From contig NZ_CP015318.1 in assembly GCF_001686985.1 (NCBI RefSeq), positions 1,300,001-1,364,000 on the forward strand: a stretch of 64,000 bases of DNA, read 5' to 3'. Position 1 is the first letter of the stretch, and every line of letters starts with the position of its first letter. Positions 31,272-39,674 of this stretch are shown here, one piece after another. Source of the DNA: Mesorhizobium amorphae CCNWGS0123. GTDB taxonomy: Bacteria; Pseudomonadota; Alphaproteobacteria; Rhizobiales; Rhizobiaceae. The notes beneath the pieces were generated by a model that did not search any database, was not told where the DNA came from, and was given only the letters and a program-made list of their open reading frames with translations. Both the position numbers and the translations under genes were made by a program.

Positions 31272-32141
31272 ATGAGCAAATCGGGGGGACAACATCTGGA
31301 CGCCACTGGGGTCCAGGGCGCGTTGAACCGGGCACTTCGCCCGTTGGTGCGATTGGCGATCAAGTGCGGGGTGACGTTTCCGACCTTCGTCGATCTGCTG
31401 CGTCAGCTTTACGTCAATGTGGCGGAGCATGAATTCGCCTTGCCCGACAAGCAGCAGACCGACAGCAGGGTCAGCCTGCTTACCGGCGTTCATCGCAAGG
31501 AAGTCAGTCGGCTAAGAGGCGCCGGGGCTCCGGTGCGGGTGGTGCCCGATTCCGTCTCCAGGACGAGTGCCATCGTTGCGCGCTGGCTTGCGGATCCGTC
31601 GTTTGTCGATGCCAGGGGCATTCCGTTGCCCCTGCCGCGAGCCAGCGAGGCTGGAGAGGCATCCTTTGCCAGCCTTGTGGAATCGGTAACGCGCGATTTG
31701 CGGCCGAGGGCCGTCCTGGACGATTGGCTTGATCGAAAGCTGGTTGAGATCGACGAGAACGATCGCATCGTCCTGATGGAAGGAGCCATGGTTCCGCGAG
31801 GCGACGGCGAGGTTCGGCTCTACTACTTTGCCCGAAATCTCGGGGATCATGCCGCCGCCGCCGTCCAGAACATCCTGGCCGATGATCCGCCCTTCCTCGA
31901 GCGCGCCGTCCATTACGACGGGCTATCCGAACAGCTTGCCAAATCGCTCGAGGCCTATAGCCGCAAACTCGCAATCGACACGCTGCTCCATCTGAACAAG
32001 CATGCGAACCAGTCCATCCAAAGTGATCCCGGCGGGACCAGCCGGTGGAATTGCGGCATCTATATCCTGACCTCCGATGGGACGTCGCTCGTTGCTGAAG
32101 AACCGCCCCAGCAAAAGGATGCTGGCGGGGAGACTTCATGA
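31272..32141 (+). CDS. DUF6502 family protein
   Basis: A 289-residue cytoplasmic protein. The N-terminal part (RALRPLVRLAIKCGVTFPTFVDLLRQLYV) and the SLLTGVHRKEVSRL segment look like a winged-helix/HTH-type fold. This fits the DUF6502 family, whose function is not established. The C-terminal part has alternating helices. I chose the ATG at 31272 because GAGG lies 6 nt before it; a GTG at 31260 is an alternative. It overlaps the next gene by 4 bp (ATGA), a coupling often seen for DUF6502 and DUF5666 partners. The helix-turn-helix look makes a regulatory role possible. Confidence 0.75.
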   Translation: MSKSGGQHLDATGVQGALNRALRPLVRLAIKCGVTFPTFVDLLRQLYVNVAEHEFALPDKQQTDSRVSLLTGVHRKEVSRLRGAGAPVRVVPDSVSRTSAIVARWLADPSFVDARGIPLPLPRASEAGEASFASLVESVTRDLRPRAVLDDWLDRKLVEIDENDRIVLMEGAMVPRGDGEVRLYYFARNLGDHAAAAVQNILADDPPFLERAVHYDGLSEQLAKSLEAYSRKLAIDTLLHLNKHANQSIQSDPGGTSRWNCGIYILTSDGTSLVAEEPPQQKDAGGETS

Positions 32142-33220
32142 GCTGGAGGCTGACGAGGCGGGATTTTCTGACGCTTGGCGCTGCCGTGCCGGCAGTGTCT
32201 TGCAGCATGCTTGCAAGAGCGACAGAGCAGCCGAAGGACCAGGGAATCGGCGGCACTGGCTGGACGGCGGGAACAGACAGCGATCAAGGCATCGGCGGCA
32301 CCGGTATCGTAGGAACCATCCAGCGCTTCGGCAGTATTTTCGTCAATGACGTGCGCGTTGCGTATCAGCCGGACGTGCCGGTGTTGGTCGACGGAGTTCG
32401 TGCCACCTCAGGCAGCCTGAAGATAGGGCAGGTCGTCCGGATCGTGGTGGAACAGCAGGCAGGTCAGCCCATCACCCGCGCGATCCATGTCACCAGCGAG
32501 GTGGTTGGCCCTGTCGAGCGCGCCACTGCCGGCTCGATGTCGGTCCTCGGGCAGGACATCGATACCAGCCAAATTCCTGAGGGATTGGTGGTCAGGACGG
32601 GCGATGTCGTGGCCGTCTACGGCATTCGCCGGCCCGATGGGAAAATCGTTGCGAGCTTGATCGAGGCTAGGCCCGACTTGATCGAGGCCAGACCTGATGA
32701 AGCGCACTATTCGGTTCGCGGCCTGGCAATCGTGAAGTCAGGCGAACTGCTGGTCGGGCGGCTCAAGATCGGACCAAGATCATCAGAGTTTGCAGATAGG
32801 CGCGTTCAGCTGGCCCTGGCCAAGGCCGACGGCGGATACAGAGTGATGCATCTGGAGGCGGAAGCTCCGGTTCCGCAGGCCTATGTCGCGAGCATCCTGT
32901 ACGAGACGTTTCTGCAACGCCGGGGACACGAGCTCAAGTCAGGTTTGGGCGTCGCCATCGACGACCAGAACGGCGATTCGACATCGACCGGCAATGTCCG
33001 GGCGTTCCTCGATGTCAGGTTTGACCGAGAGGGGAATATTGTCTCGGCGTCACGTCAAGGCAATGCCGGCAGGCAATCGCCAAACCGGCCCAACCCGCCG
33101 CCTGGTCGACATCCCCCTGGCCCTGGCGGTCCGGGTGGTCCAGGCGGTCCTGGCGGGCCTGGCGGGCCTGGCGGGCCAGATGGTCCTGGCGGCGAACCCG
33201 ACGGCCCGGCTGGGCCTTAG
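32138..33220 (+). CDS. Tat-exported DUF5666 protein with collagen-like Gly-Gly-Pro tail
   Basis: A 360-residue protein. The N-terminus has a twin-arginine signal (TRRDFLTLGAA). Next come two copies of DQGIGGTG (about 34-41 and 49-56). The central region has beta-rich repeats of DUF5666 type (GTIQRFGSIFVNDVRV... and GVRATSGSLKIGQVVRI). A short tandem, LIEARPD-LIEARPD, suggests a recent 7-codon duplication. The last 40 residues are a GGPGGPGG run resembling collagen. It probably lies in the periplasm or on the surface. Coupled to DUF6502. The function is unknown. Confidence 0.75.
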   Translation: MSWRLTRRDFLTLGAAVPAVSCSMLARATEQPKDQGIGGTGWTAGTDSDQGIGGTGIVGTIQRFGSIFVNDVRVAYQPDVPVLVDGVRATSGSLKIGQVVRIVVEQQAGQPITRAIHVTSEVVGPVERATAGSMSVLGQDIDTSQIPEGLVVRTGDVVAVYGIRRPDGKIVASLIEARPDLIEARPDEAHYSVRGLAIVKSGELLVGRLKIGPRSSEFADRRVQLALAKADGGYRVMHLEAEAPVPQAYVASILYETFLQRRGHELKSGLGVAIDDQNGDSTSTGNVRAFLDVRFDREGNIVSASRQGNAGRQSPNRPNPPPGRHPPGPGGPGGPGGPGGPGGPGGPDGPGGEPDGPAGP

Positions 33221-33353
33221 CAGTCGATCGCCCTACAGGCATCCGCTGTGGCGGCGAGGCCTGTTGGGTTCAAATGTCGGGCGTCGCGCCGAGAGGCACC
33301 TAAACCCACAAAAAAATTGCTGCTGGCGAGGTCGTTTCAAGAAAAGGATGATC

Positions 33354-33395
33354 CGACCGGCCTGTCTTCGGGGATAGACGAAGACAGGCCGGTCG
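33354..33395. terminator. 17-bp perfect hairpin downstream of the DUF5666 gene
   Basis: The arms CGACCGGCCTGTCTTCG and CGAAGACAGGCCGGTCG are exact complements, with an 8-nt loop (GGGATAGA). It lies 134 bp after the stop codon. No plus-strand T run follows; T-rich sequence lies on the minus-strand side. A terminator, an RNA processing site or a protein-binding palindrome are all possible. A second, weaker stem (GGCTCG/CGAGCC, 33412-33444) is followed by TCTTTTT and may be the real plus-strand terminator. Confidence 0.5.
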
Positions 33396-33577
33396 GGGCA
33401 GCCGTAAGACGGGCTCGCTCAAACGGGGGGAGCTCGCTCGAGCCTCTTTTTGTTCGGCTGCTTGCGGCGGATCACATAGGACGGGGGATCCGCCGAGACT
33501 CGATCTCGGCACATTGCATGGCAGGGATCGAAGTACCTTGCTCCTCTTCTGCATCAGCATCGCTGACCAATTCAGAT

Positions 33578-33596
33578 TGTGGGAATTTTACCCACG
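33578..33596. promoter_or_regulatory. 19-bp palindrome, copy 3 (TGTGGGAATTTTACCCACG)
   Basis: It has the same TGTGGG-N7-CCCACR frame and spacing as the other copies. It lies in the 680-bp gap 33221-33900, which I find empty of genes, 145 bp before copy 4. Confidence 0.55.
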
Positions 33597-33722
33597 AGTC
33601 AATTCCCAATGTTTCGTTTTTATGAGGGTTCTCGCGAATCGCGGTGGCCCGACTCCATCATTCATGACCGCAGACGCAAGTCCGCAGCGCCCTTCGCGTC
33701 GTCGGGAGCTCAGCATGCTTGA

Positions 33723-33741
33723 CGTGGGCAATTTTCCCACG
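33723..33741. promoter_or_regulatory. 19-bp palindrome, copy 4 (CGTGGGCAATTTTCCCACG)
   Basis: Inverted repeat extending to 21 bp (33722-33742) with nine of ten pairs. Its centre is about 169 bp before the glycosyltransferase start, almost the same distance as copy 2 to the DUF6502 gene. A further left-half-only match (TGTGGGAGA) follows at 33758. Confidence 0.6.
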
Positions 33742-33900
33742 TATAGCGAATCCAGCTTGTGGGAGAGCATTTTGGAAAATCCGAAGCCCAGGGCCGAGAT
33801 CAAACGAAAGCGGCCGCAGCAATACGGTCTGAACAGGCATGAGCTCCATTTCGGCAACTGGATTGCCCAATAGCGCGGAAGCTTCACCAAGGGTAAATCA

Positions 33901-35340
33901 TTGAAAAAATTGTATATCGACGCCACCCTGCCGTTCCGCTGGGGGCCGCACCCGCCTGTGGGCATCCCTCGCGTCGAAACAGCGCTCATCCGTCAGGCTC
34001 TTCGATGGAAGACCTCGCCGGTCAGTTTCTTCTTTGTCGACTCGCAGGGGCGGGGTCAGACGTTGGGCGAAGTGGAACTTCGCTATCTAAGGCAGTTGGT
34101 CGACGGTGAACTGCCGCAACCTGTCGAGGGCGAGGAAAGCTCGTATCTGGCTCGCCTTTGGAAAGTGTTGTCGATCATGCGGGCCGCGCCCTTCGTTTTC
34201 GGGCGCGAGTTCGATCGTGTGGCGGCGATCTTCGTCGCGGGTTGTGAGAAGCGAAGCGGGGTCAAGTTTCAGCTGTCCAAGACGGCCATTCGCCTCTTCA
34301 AAGTCCTGAAATCATCCCTGCGCCCAAGAAGGGCAGAAACAAGAGATCCGCTGAAGGATGAAGGCGCCATATGCTTTCTCTCAAGCGCGAGCATCCACGA
34401 GATCGCCTCGAAGAAGCTCACGGGCAATATCAAGAGCAGCGTTTTCACCTTGATGCACGACATCATCCCGATCGATTTCCCGCAATTCGTCGGTCCTCAT
34501 CACGCCCGCAATTTCGTCCGCGATACGGCCTGGCAAATTGAAAATTCGGACCTGCTCGTCTGCGTGTCGAAGTACACCGCCGACAGGGTGAAATGTCACG
34601 CAGCAACATCCGCTCCCGGCCGGGTTCCGGAAGTCGCGGTTGCATCACCCGGTGCCTTTCTCAAGGAGGGCGTTGCGGATCAGCGGATGCCTTCCGAAAG
34701 GCAGCTCGAAGGCCGAAAGTTTGTTCTGTACTGCTCGACCATTGAGATCAGGAAGAACCATATCCTGCTGCTCAAAGTATGGCATCGCTTGCTGCCCGTC
34801 CTGGGTGACCGGCTGCCAATTCTCGTCTTTTGCGGTCGCTGGGGGTGGATGTATGAAGAGCTGGTTGCCTTCATGGCGGAGCATCCGGAGCTCAGCCAGT
34901 GCGTCCAGTTTCGCTCCAATATCACGGACCGGCAGCTTGCGGAGCTCTACCGGGACGCTGAATTCAGCGTCTATCCTTCTGCGGTGGAAGGCTGGGGCCT
35001 GGGAGCGGCCGAGTGCCTCGATTTTGGACTGCCGGTCCTGATCTCGGATGCGCCTTCGCTGGCCGAGGCAACGCAAGGACTAATGCCGACGATACCGGCG
35101 CGCGATGTCGAGGCGTGGTGCGCCGCGGTCGCCAAAGCCTGCACGGATCCGGCCTGGCTTGCCGAACTGCGTGCAACGATCGCATCGCGGTACCGCCCGA
35201 TCGGCGAGCGGGAGTTTTTCGCAGCCATCTTCAACCATGTCTCCGCGCTCGATGATCTAAGCGATCTCGGGCACGAATTCTCCTGGCCGGCTCCCATGGC
35301 GGCTGAGGCGAGGCGGCAACCCGAGCGAATTGGTGGCTGA
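33901..35340 (+). CDS. Glycosyltransferase family 1/4 (GT-B fold)
   Basis: A 479-residue cytoplasmic or membrane-associated sugar transferase. The C-terminal half shows the GT4 pattern: FVLYCSTIEIRKNHILLLKVW (the nucleotide-sugar domain start), the FRSNITDRQLAELYRDAEFSVYPSAVEGWGLGAAE block with the EX7E-like acceptor/donor glutamates, and PVLISDAPSLAEA. The N-terminus VGIPRVETALIRQAL is seen in bacterial surface-polysaccharide transferases. The TTG start at 33901 has AAGGG 7 nt upstream. Base composition is less GC-rich than most of the window, hinting at transfer. It overlaps the next gene region slightly. Confidence 0.85.
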   Translation: MKKLYIDATLPFRWGPHPPVGIPRVETALIRQALRWKTSPVSFFFVDSQGRGQTLGEVELRYLRQLVDGELPQPVEGEESSYLARLWKVLSIMRAAPFVFGREFDRVAAIFVAGCEKRSGVKFQLSKTAIRLFKVLKSSLRPRRAETRDPLKDEGAICFLSSASIHEIASKKLTGNIKSSVFTLMHDIIPIDFPQFVGPHHARNFVRDTAWQIENSDLLVCVSKYTADRVKCHAATSAPGRVPEVAVASPGAFLKEGVADQRMPSERQLEGRKFVLYCSTIEIRKNHILLLKVWHRLLPVLGDRLPILVFCGRWGWMYEELVAFMAEHPELSQCVQFRSNITDRQLAELYRDAEFSVYPSAVEGWGLGAAECLDFGLPVLISDAPSLAEATQGLMPTIPARDVEAWCAAVAKACTDPAWLAELRATIASRYRPIGEREFFAAIFNHVSALDDLSDLGHEFSWPAPMAAEARRQPERIGG

Positions 35341-35371
35341 ACAACGAGAGTCTTCGGTCACGGGAATCACT

Positions 35372-36189
35372 ATGGATATTTCAACAATCGGCAGCTCGGA
35401 GACCCGGCCCGGGGACGATACCGTCCAAGTCCGTGTCATGGGGACGCCGAGATCGGGCACAAACCTCGCGAAATATCTGGTCGAGCGCTATCTGAAGACA
35501 CCGGTCGTTTTCGATCAGGGGTTTTGGAAACACGGGATTTTTCCCGCCCTCATGAGCGGGCGCGATCTACAATATGGGGAATTGCCCATCATTGTCGTCA
35601 GCAAGGATCCGGTTACCCAGATACCTCATGGTACCGCTATGCCAGGAACAATACTGTTTTCGAGCAGGGCAAATGTCTCGGGTCTTTTCTGAGCCGGCCA
35701 TTTGAAATCAGGCAGGATTTTACCGAACCGAAGCAAATGGAATACAGGTTCCGCAATCCATCGGATTACTGGAATCAGTTTTACTTCGCCATGGATGCTC
35801 TTCGCCGTACCGGCGCCCCGGTACATTTCGTATGCTATGAGCAGCTCGTTTCATCTCCCGCTCTTGCTCTGAATTCGATCTCCCATTGTCTCGGTCTTTC
35901 GTCGCCTTTCGACGTCGCCGGTGCTGTGGCAATTCCACAGCACGCACTCGGCGCGAGCAACGACATCGACCGGGCTGCGGGCTTGACGATCGATCAAACC
36001 GCGTTTGATCCCGCACGTGCGGATTTGGCATCCGCCCTTGCCCGCATCGGATGGCACAATGCGCGAACCATTCTTCGCGACATCGATGATGACGTGCTCA
36101 GCGCAACAGGGCGAACCGGGTTTCGCAAGACCTGCCGGGAAGCGGCCGGCCCTGCAGCGATGCTGAGGTCTCTCGTCGGTTTCTGGTGA
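35372..36189 (+). pseudogene. Sulfotransferase-like gene with a frameshift
   Basis: The first frame (from the ATG at 35372, or the open frame from 35330) has the PAPS-binding P-loop MGTPRSGTNLAKYL and continues to VSKDPVTQ at about 35627, then soon stops (35692). A second frame picks up the same protein at about 35632 with SWYRYARNNTVFEQG and continues with DYWNQFYFAMDALRR, VHFVCYEQL and PFDVAGAVAIPQHALG to 36189. Joining the two gives one protein of about 270 residues of sulfotransferase type, likely acting on a surface glycan made with the neighbouring glycosyltransferase. The shift is one base near 35620-35635. It may be a true mutation or a sequencing error. Confidence 0.7.
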
Positions 36190-36276
36190 GGCTCGTCGCG
36201 CCAGGCACCGTAGACGTTGCGGGCATCACGCGGTCTTCACGGTGCCAGCCTGGCCCGAATCGGCTAAGTCTTGCGC

Positions 36277-36990
36277 ATGCAGGAAACGTCCCTCTACCCG
36301 CCGGTAAAGCGGTTCCTTGAGAGCCAGGGATTCACCGTCAAGGGCGAGATTGGCGGCTGCGATATCGTCGGCGTGCGCGATGGCGAGCCGCCCGTGGTCG
36401 TCATTTGCGAGCTGAAACTGCAGTTCAACCTCGAGCTCGTGCTCCAGGCAGTCGATCGGGCCGCGGCCTGCGACGAGGTCTGGCTTGCAGCGCGCATGTC
36501 GGCACGCGGCAAGGGTCGCGAGCAGGATCGCCGGTTCAGGGCGTTGTGCCGGCGCCTTGGCTTCGGCCTGCTGGGCGTTGGCGGTAAGGGCGAGGTCGAA
36601 CTGCTGCTCAGCCCTGCCGCGCTGCCGCCAAGGCGCGACCCGAGGCGACGGTCGCGATTGATGGACGAGCATCGGCGCCGGCGCGGCGATCCCGCACCCG
36701 GCGGCAGCACGCGCGTACCGATCATGACCGCCTACCGACAGGACGCGCTGGCTTGCGCCGCCGCCATGGCCGATGGCCCGAAGCGGCCGCGCGATTTGAA
36801 GGCCGTTTCACCACGCGCGGCCAGCATCCTGCTGCACAATTACTACGGCTGGTTTGCGAGGGCCGAGCGCGGCGTCTATGCGCTGACCGACCTCGGTCAC
36901 GCCGCCATGCAATCAAATGGGATCCTTCAGGGTTCGCAACAGGGCTCCCCGTATGAGGCCGATCAACTCGGAATGAAGGTCGGCACGTGA
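36277..36990 (+). CDS. DUF2161 family protein (PD-(D/E)XK nuclease fold)
   Basis: A 237-residue protein. The N-terminal domain has the nuclease-fold pattern: Asp29 in GCDIVGV and the Glu45-Leu-Lys47 of ICELKL, which form the D...ExK metal site. It is followed by a basic Arg-rich linker (PPRRDPRRRSRL) and a C-terminal winged-helix-like region with LHNYYGWFARAERGVYALTDLGHAAM. This fits DUF2161, a small-domain family of the PD-(D/E)XK clan. Target and role are unknown. A TTG at 36271 is an alternative start. Confidence 0.75.
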   Translation: MQETSLYPPVKRFLESQGFTVKGEIGGCDIVGVRDGEPPVVVICELKLQFNLELVLQAVDRAAACDEVWLAARMSARGKGREQDRRFRALCRRLGFGLLGVGGKGEVELLLSPAALPPRRDPRRRSRLMDEHRRRRGDPAPGGSTRVPIMTAYRQDALACAAAMADGPKRPRDLKAVSPRAASILLHNYYGWFARAERGVYALTDLGHAAMQSNGILQGSQQGSPYEADQLGMKVGT

Positions 36991-37077
36991 CTTGCTGCCG
37001 TCGTCCTCGCAGATCGGGTCGAGAACCCATTTCGCGCTTGGCAGCGCATTCGCTTTTCAGTCCAATAGGTTTGTGCG

Positions 37078-38025
37078 TCAGAAACGCTCGCGATAGTCGC
37101 GCGGGTTCGCGCCGAGGACGCGCAGAAAGCCGCGCCGCATCGTCTCTTCCGAGCCGAAGCCACAGCGCCGAGCCGTCTGGTTGACGGTCAGGCCCCGTTC
37201 CAGCATCCGGCGCGCCGCCTCGATCCGGATCTCTTCGATTGCACGGGCGGGTGTCCGGCCCGTTGCGTCCCGATAGTGCCGCGAGAAGCTGCGCGGGCTC
37301 ATGTTGGCGTGGTCGGCCAACTGCGCGAGCGACAGGTCGCCGGCCAGATTCTCGAGGATCCATCCATGCAGCCGGTCGAAGCGCCCGTCGCCTTCCTGCA
37401 GCTTGAGGGTCTGGCTGAATTGCGCCTGGCCGCCCGGACGTTTCAGGAAGACCACCAACTCGCGCGCCACCGCAAGCGCCATGTGCCGGCCAAGATCGGC
37501 TTCGACGAGGGAGAGGGCGAGATCGATCCCGGCCGTTACGCCCGCGGATGTCCAGACATTGCCGTCGCGAATGAAGATCGGATCGGGTTCGAGGCTGACC
37601 GCCGGAAAGCGCCGGGCGAACTCCGCGCAACGTCCCCAATGGGTAACCGCGCGACGGCCATCGAGCAGGCCCGCCTCCGCCAGCAGCATGGCGCCGCTGC
37701 AGACGGAAGCTGTTCGCGTCGCATCGCGCGAGCGGCCGATGACCCACCGGACCAACTGGGGATCCTCGCAGGCCGCGTTGACACCCCAACCGCCAGGCAC
37801 GATCAGCGTATCGATCTCAAGCCCGTGTGCCGGCAGCGCGGCCGCCTCCAGCACAAGACCGGCCGATGTCCTGATCCGCGGCGAGGCGGCAACGACCGCG
37901 ACTTCGTAGGGAGCTGGCTCGCCGGCCTGCGTCCTGAAATCGTTGGCGCTGGCGAAGACCTGCAGCGGTCCGCTGACGTCGAGAAGTTGCACCTCGGGAT
38001 AGGCAAGCAGTTCGATGCGGCGCAT
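37078..38025 (-). CDS. GlxA-family transcriptional regulator (DJ-1 plus AraC HTH)
   Basis: A 315-residue regulator. An N-terminal DJ-1/PfpI-like amidase-type domain (about 1-180, with TLIVPGGWGVNAA and the nucleophile-elbow segment ASVCSGAMLLAEAG) is fused to a C-terminal AraC-type HTH (LSLAQLADHANMSPRSFSRHYRDATGRTPA and QTARRCGFGSEETMRRGF). I chose the ATG at 38025; the open frame upstream to 38487 lies over the divergent DJ-1 gene. It is divergent from the isonitrile hydratase-like gene and probably controls it. Confidence 0.9.
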   Translation of the reverse strand: MRRIELLAYPEVQLLDVSGPLQVFASANDFRTQAGEPAPYEVAVVAASPRIRTSAGLVLEAAALPAHGLEIDTLIVPGGWGVNAACEDPQLVRWVIGRSRDATRTASVCSGAMLLAEAGLLDGRRAVTHWGRCAEFARRFPAVSLEPDPIFIRDGNVWTSAGVTAGIDLALSLVEADLGRHMALAVARELVVFLKRPGGQAQFSQTLKLQEGDGRFDRLHGWILENLAGDLSLAQLADHANMSPRSFSRHYRDATGRTPARAIEEIRIEAARRMLERGLTVNQTARRCGFGSEETMRRGFLRVLGANPRDYRERF

Positions 38026-38112
38026 CTGTTTTGGCCTGAAATGAGGGATGAATGGCAATCGTGCCAAAGCATGATGCCCTAGATTGCCCGGAGTCAACCC
38101 ACGGAGATTTCC

Positions 38113-38820
38113 ATGTCCCTTCGTTTCGGCATCCTGGTATTCCCCAACGTTCAACAGCTGGACCTCACTGGTCCCTACGAAGTCCTGGCAACTGCCAAAG
38201 GCGCCGAGGTGGAATTGATCTGGAAGGATCGCAATCCGGTGACGTCCTCGACGCGGCTGTCCCTCAGCCCGACGGCGACCTTCGACGATTGCCCGCCTCT
38301 CGATGTGCTGTGCATTCCAGGCGGGGGCGGCGTCAACGCGCTGCTGGAGGACCAGAGGGTCCTCGATTTCGTGTGGGAGCGCGCGGCCCAGGCGCGCTAC
38401 ATCACCTCGGTATGCAGCGGCGCCCTGGTGCTCGGCGCGGCCGGGTTGCTGAAGGGCAAGCGCGCGACGACGCATTGGTATGCTCATGATTTCCTTGAAG
38501 AGTTCGGGGCGATCCCTGTCGACGAGCGTATCGTGGAGGACGGCAAGCTGATCACCGCAGGCGGCGTCACCTCAGGCATCGATTTCGGTCTCCTCTTGGT
38601 CGCCAGGCTTCTCGGCCAGGCCGAGGCCGAAACGGTGCAGCTCACACTCGAATATGCCCCGGCTCCTCCCTTCCGATCCGGCACGCCCGCGCAGGCTTCG
38701 CCTGCCGTGCTGGCGCAGGCAAAAGAGCGGCTTGCGGCCTCGAGGCAGGCTCGCGAGGAGATGTTTGCCCGCTGGCGCAGGGCCAGTGTGGACCCAGCGC
38801 CGTCGCGCGCTCACGGCTGA
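38113..38820 (+). CDS. DJ-1/PfpI family protein, isonitrile hydratase-like
   Basis: A 235-residue enzyme of the DJ-1 superfamily. The nucleophile Cys101 sits in SVCSGALVLGAAG, and Asp17 is in VQQLDLTGPYE. Both positions match those reported for Pseudomonas putida isonitrile hydratase InhA (Asp17, Cys101), which hydrates isonitriles to N-substituted formamides. The residue after the Cys is Ser here. The length fits. Divergent from a GlxA-type regulator carrying a related domain, so the pair may form a small sensing and detoxification unit. The substrate is not proven. Confidence 0.82.
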   Translation: MSLRFGILVFPNVQQLDLTGPYEVLATAKGAEVELIWKDRNPVTSSTRLSLSPTATFDDCPPLDVLCIPGGGGVNALLEDQRVLDFVWERAAQARYITSVCSGALVLGAAGLLKGKRATTHWYAHDFLEEFGAIPVDERIVEDGKLITAGGVTSGIDFGLLLVARLLGQAEAETVQLTLEYAPAPPFRSGTPAQASPAVLAQAKERLAASRQAREEMFARWRRASVDPAPSRAHG

Positions 38821-38906
38821 ACCGGCCCGGTCGAATGGCGCATCTCCGCGCTATTCGGCCCTGCTCCATTTCGGCGGTTGACTCGCCCGTCTGTCTGTGC
38901 AGAAAT

Positions 38907-38917
38907 TGGTTGGACCA
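38907..38917. promoter_or_regulatory. TGGTTGGACCA operator candidate for the GntR regulator
   Basis: A perfect TGGT-N3-ACCA palindrome, the usual operator form for FadR-subfamily GntR regulators, lies 26 bp before the start of the GntR gene. Autoregulation is inferred. Confidence 0.6.
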
Positions 38918-38942
38918 TTGAACCACTTAAGGTCCAGCCTGC

Positions 38943-39674
38943 GTGACCGATTTCCTTCCGCCGATCCAGACGACGGCCCGCGACGATGCGGTGCTGAAGG
39001 CGTTGGCCGGTTTCGTCATGCAGGAAAAGCTGGGGCCTGGCGAGAAGCTGCCGACTGAGCGCATCCTCGCCGAGCGCCTCAAGGTCAGCCGCAACACGGT
39101 GCGCGAGGCGCTGACGCGCTGGGAGGGGCTGGGTCTCGTCGAACGCCGCCAGGGCAGCGGCACCTATCTCAAGGCAGCCGTTTCGCTCGATATGCTGCAC
39201 ATGCCGCTGACATTGGCCGGCGGCAATGATTTCGCTGGCCTGATGTCCACGCTGGAGATCCGCCGCGCGCTGGAGGCGGAAGCGGCAGCCCTTTGCGCCG
39301 TCCGCGCCGGCAAGGCCGAGATCGCTGAAATCGAACGCAAGCTCGACATCATGGAAGAGGCCTTCCAGACCCGCGCCGGCATGTCGTCGGACGAGGACTG
39401 GGAATTCCACCAGGCGATCTTCCGCGCTTCGGGCAATCCGCTGTTCGAACAGATCATCGCCGCCATGTACGAGCTGTTCCACCGTTTCTGGGAACATCCG
39501 CTCGGCGTGCGCGACTTCGGCCATGCCAGCTTTCCCTACCACCGCACCATCTTCAACTGCATCGCCGCGCACGACCCGGAAGGAGCCCGGGCCGAGGCGC
39601 TGAAGCTGATCGCCACCGTGGAGGACGATCTGAAGCGCGGCGCCGCCAATCTCAAACTTTCGGACAGAAAATGA
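38943..39674 (+). CDS. FadR/GntR family transcriptional regulator
   Basis: A 243-residue regulator. The winged helix (about residues 12-77) has KLPTERILAERLKVSRNTVREALTRWEGLGLVERRQGSGTYL in the standard GntR form. The C-terminal FCD domain has FHQAIFRASGNP and HRTIFNCIAAHDPEGARAEAL, which hold the metal-binding His residues. Start at GTG 38943. The stop overlaps the ATG of the next gene (ATGA), so it is coupled to the PLP enzyme and likely responds to its substrate or product. Confidence 0.9.
   Translation: MTDFLPPIQTTARDDAVLKALAGFVMQEKLGPGEKLPTERILAERLKVSRNTVREALTRWEGLGLVERRQGSGTYLKAAVSLDMLHMPLTLAGGNDFAGLMSTLEIRRALEAEAAALCAVRAGKAEIAEIERKLDIMEEAFQTRAGMSSDEDWEFHQAIFRASGNPLFEQIIAAMYELFHRFWEHPLGVRDFGHASFPYHRTIFNCIAAHDPEGARAEALKLIATVEDDLKRGAANLKLSDRK

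Noticed and set aside
33514..33873. Plus-strand frame of 119 codons between the DUF5666 and glycosyltransferase genes
   Set aside because: It reads through two palindromic sites and shows no protein pattern; better explained as regulatory DNA.
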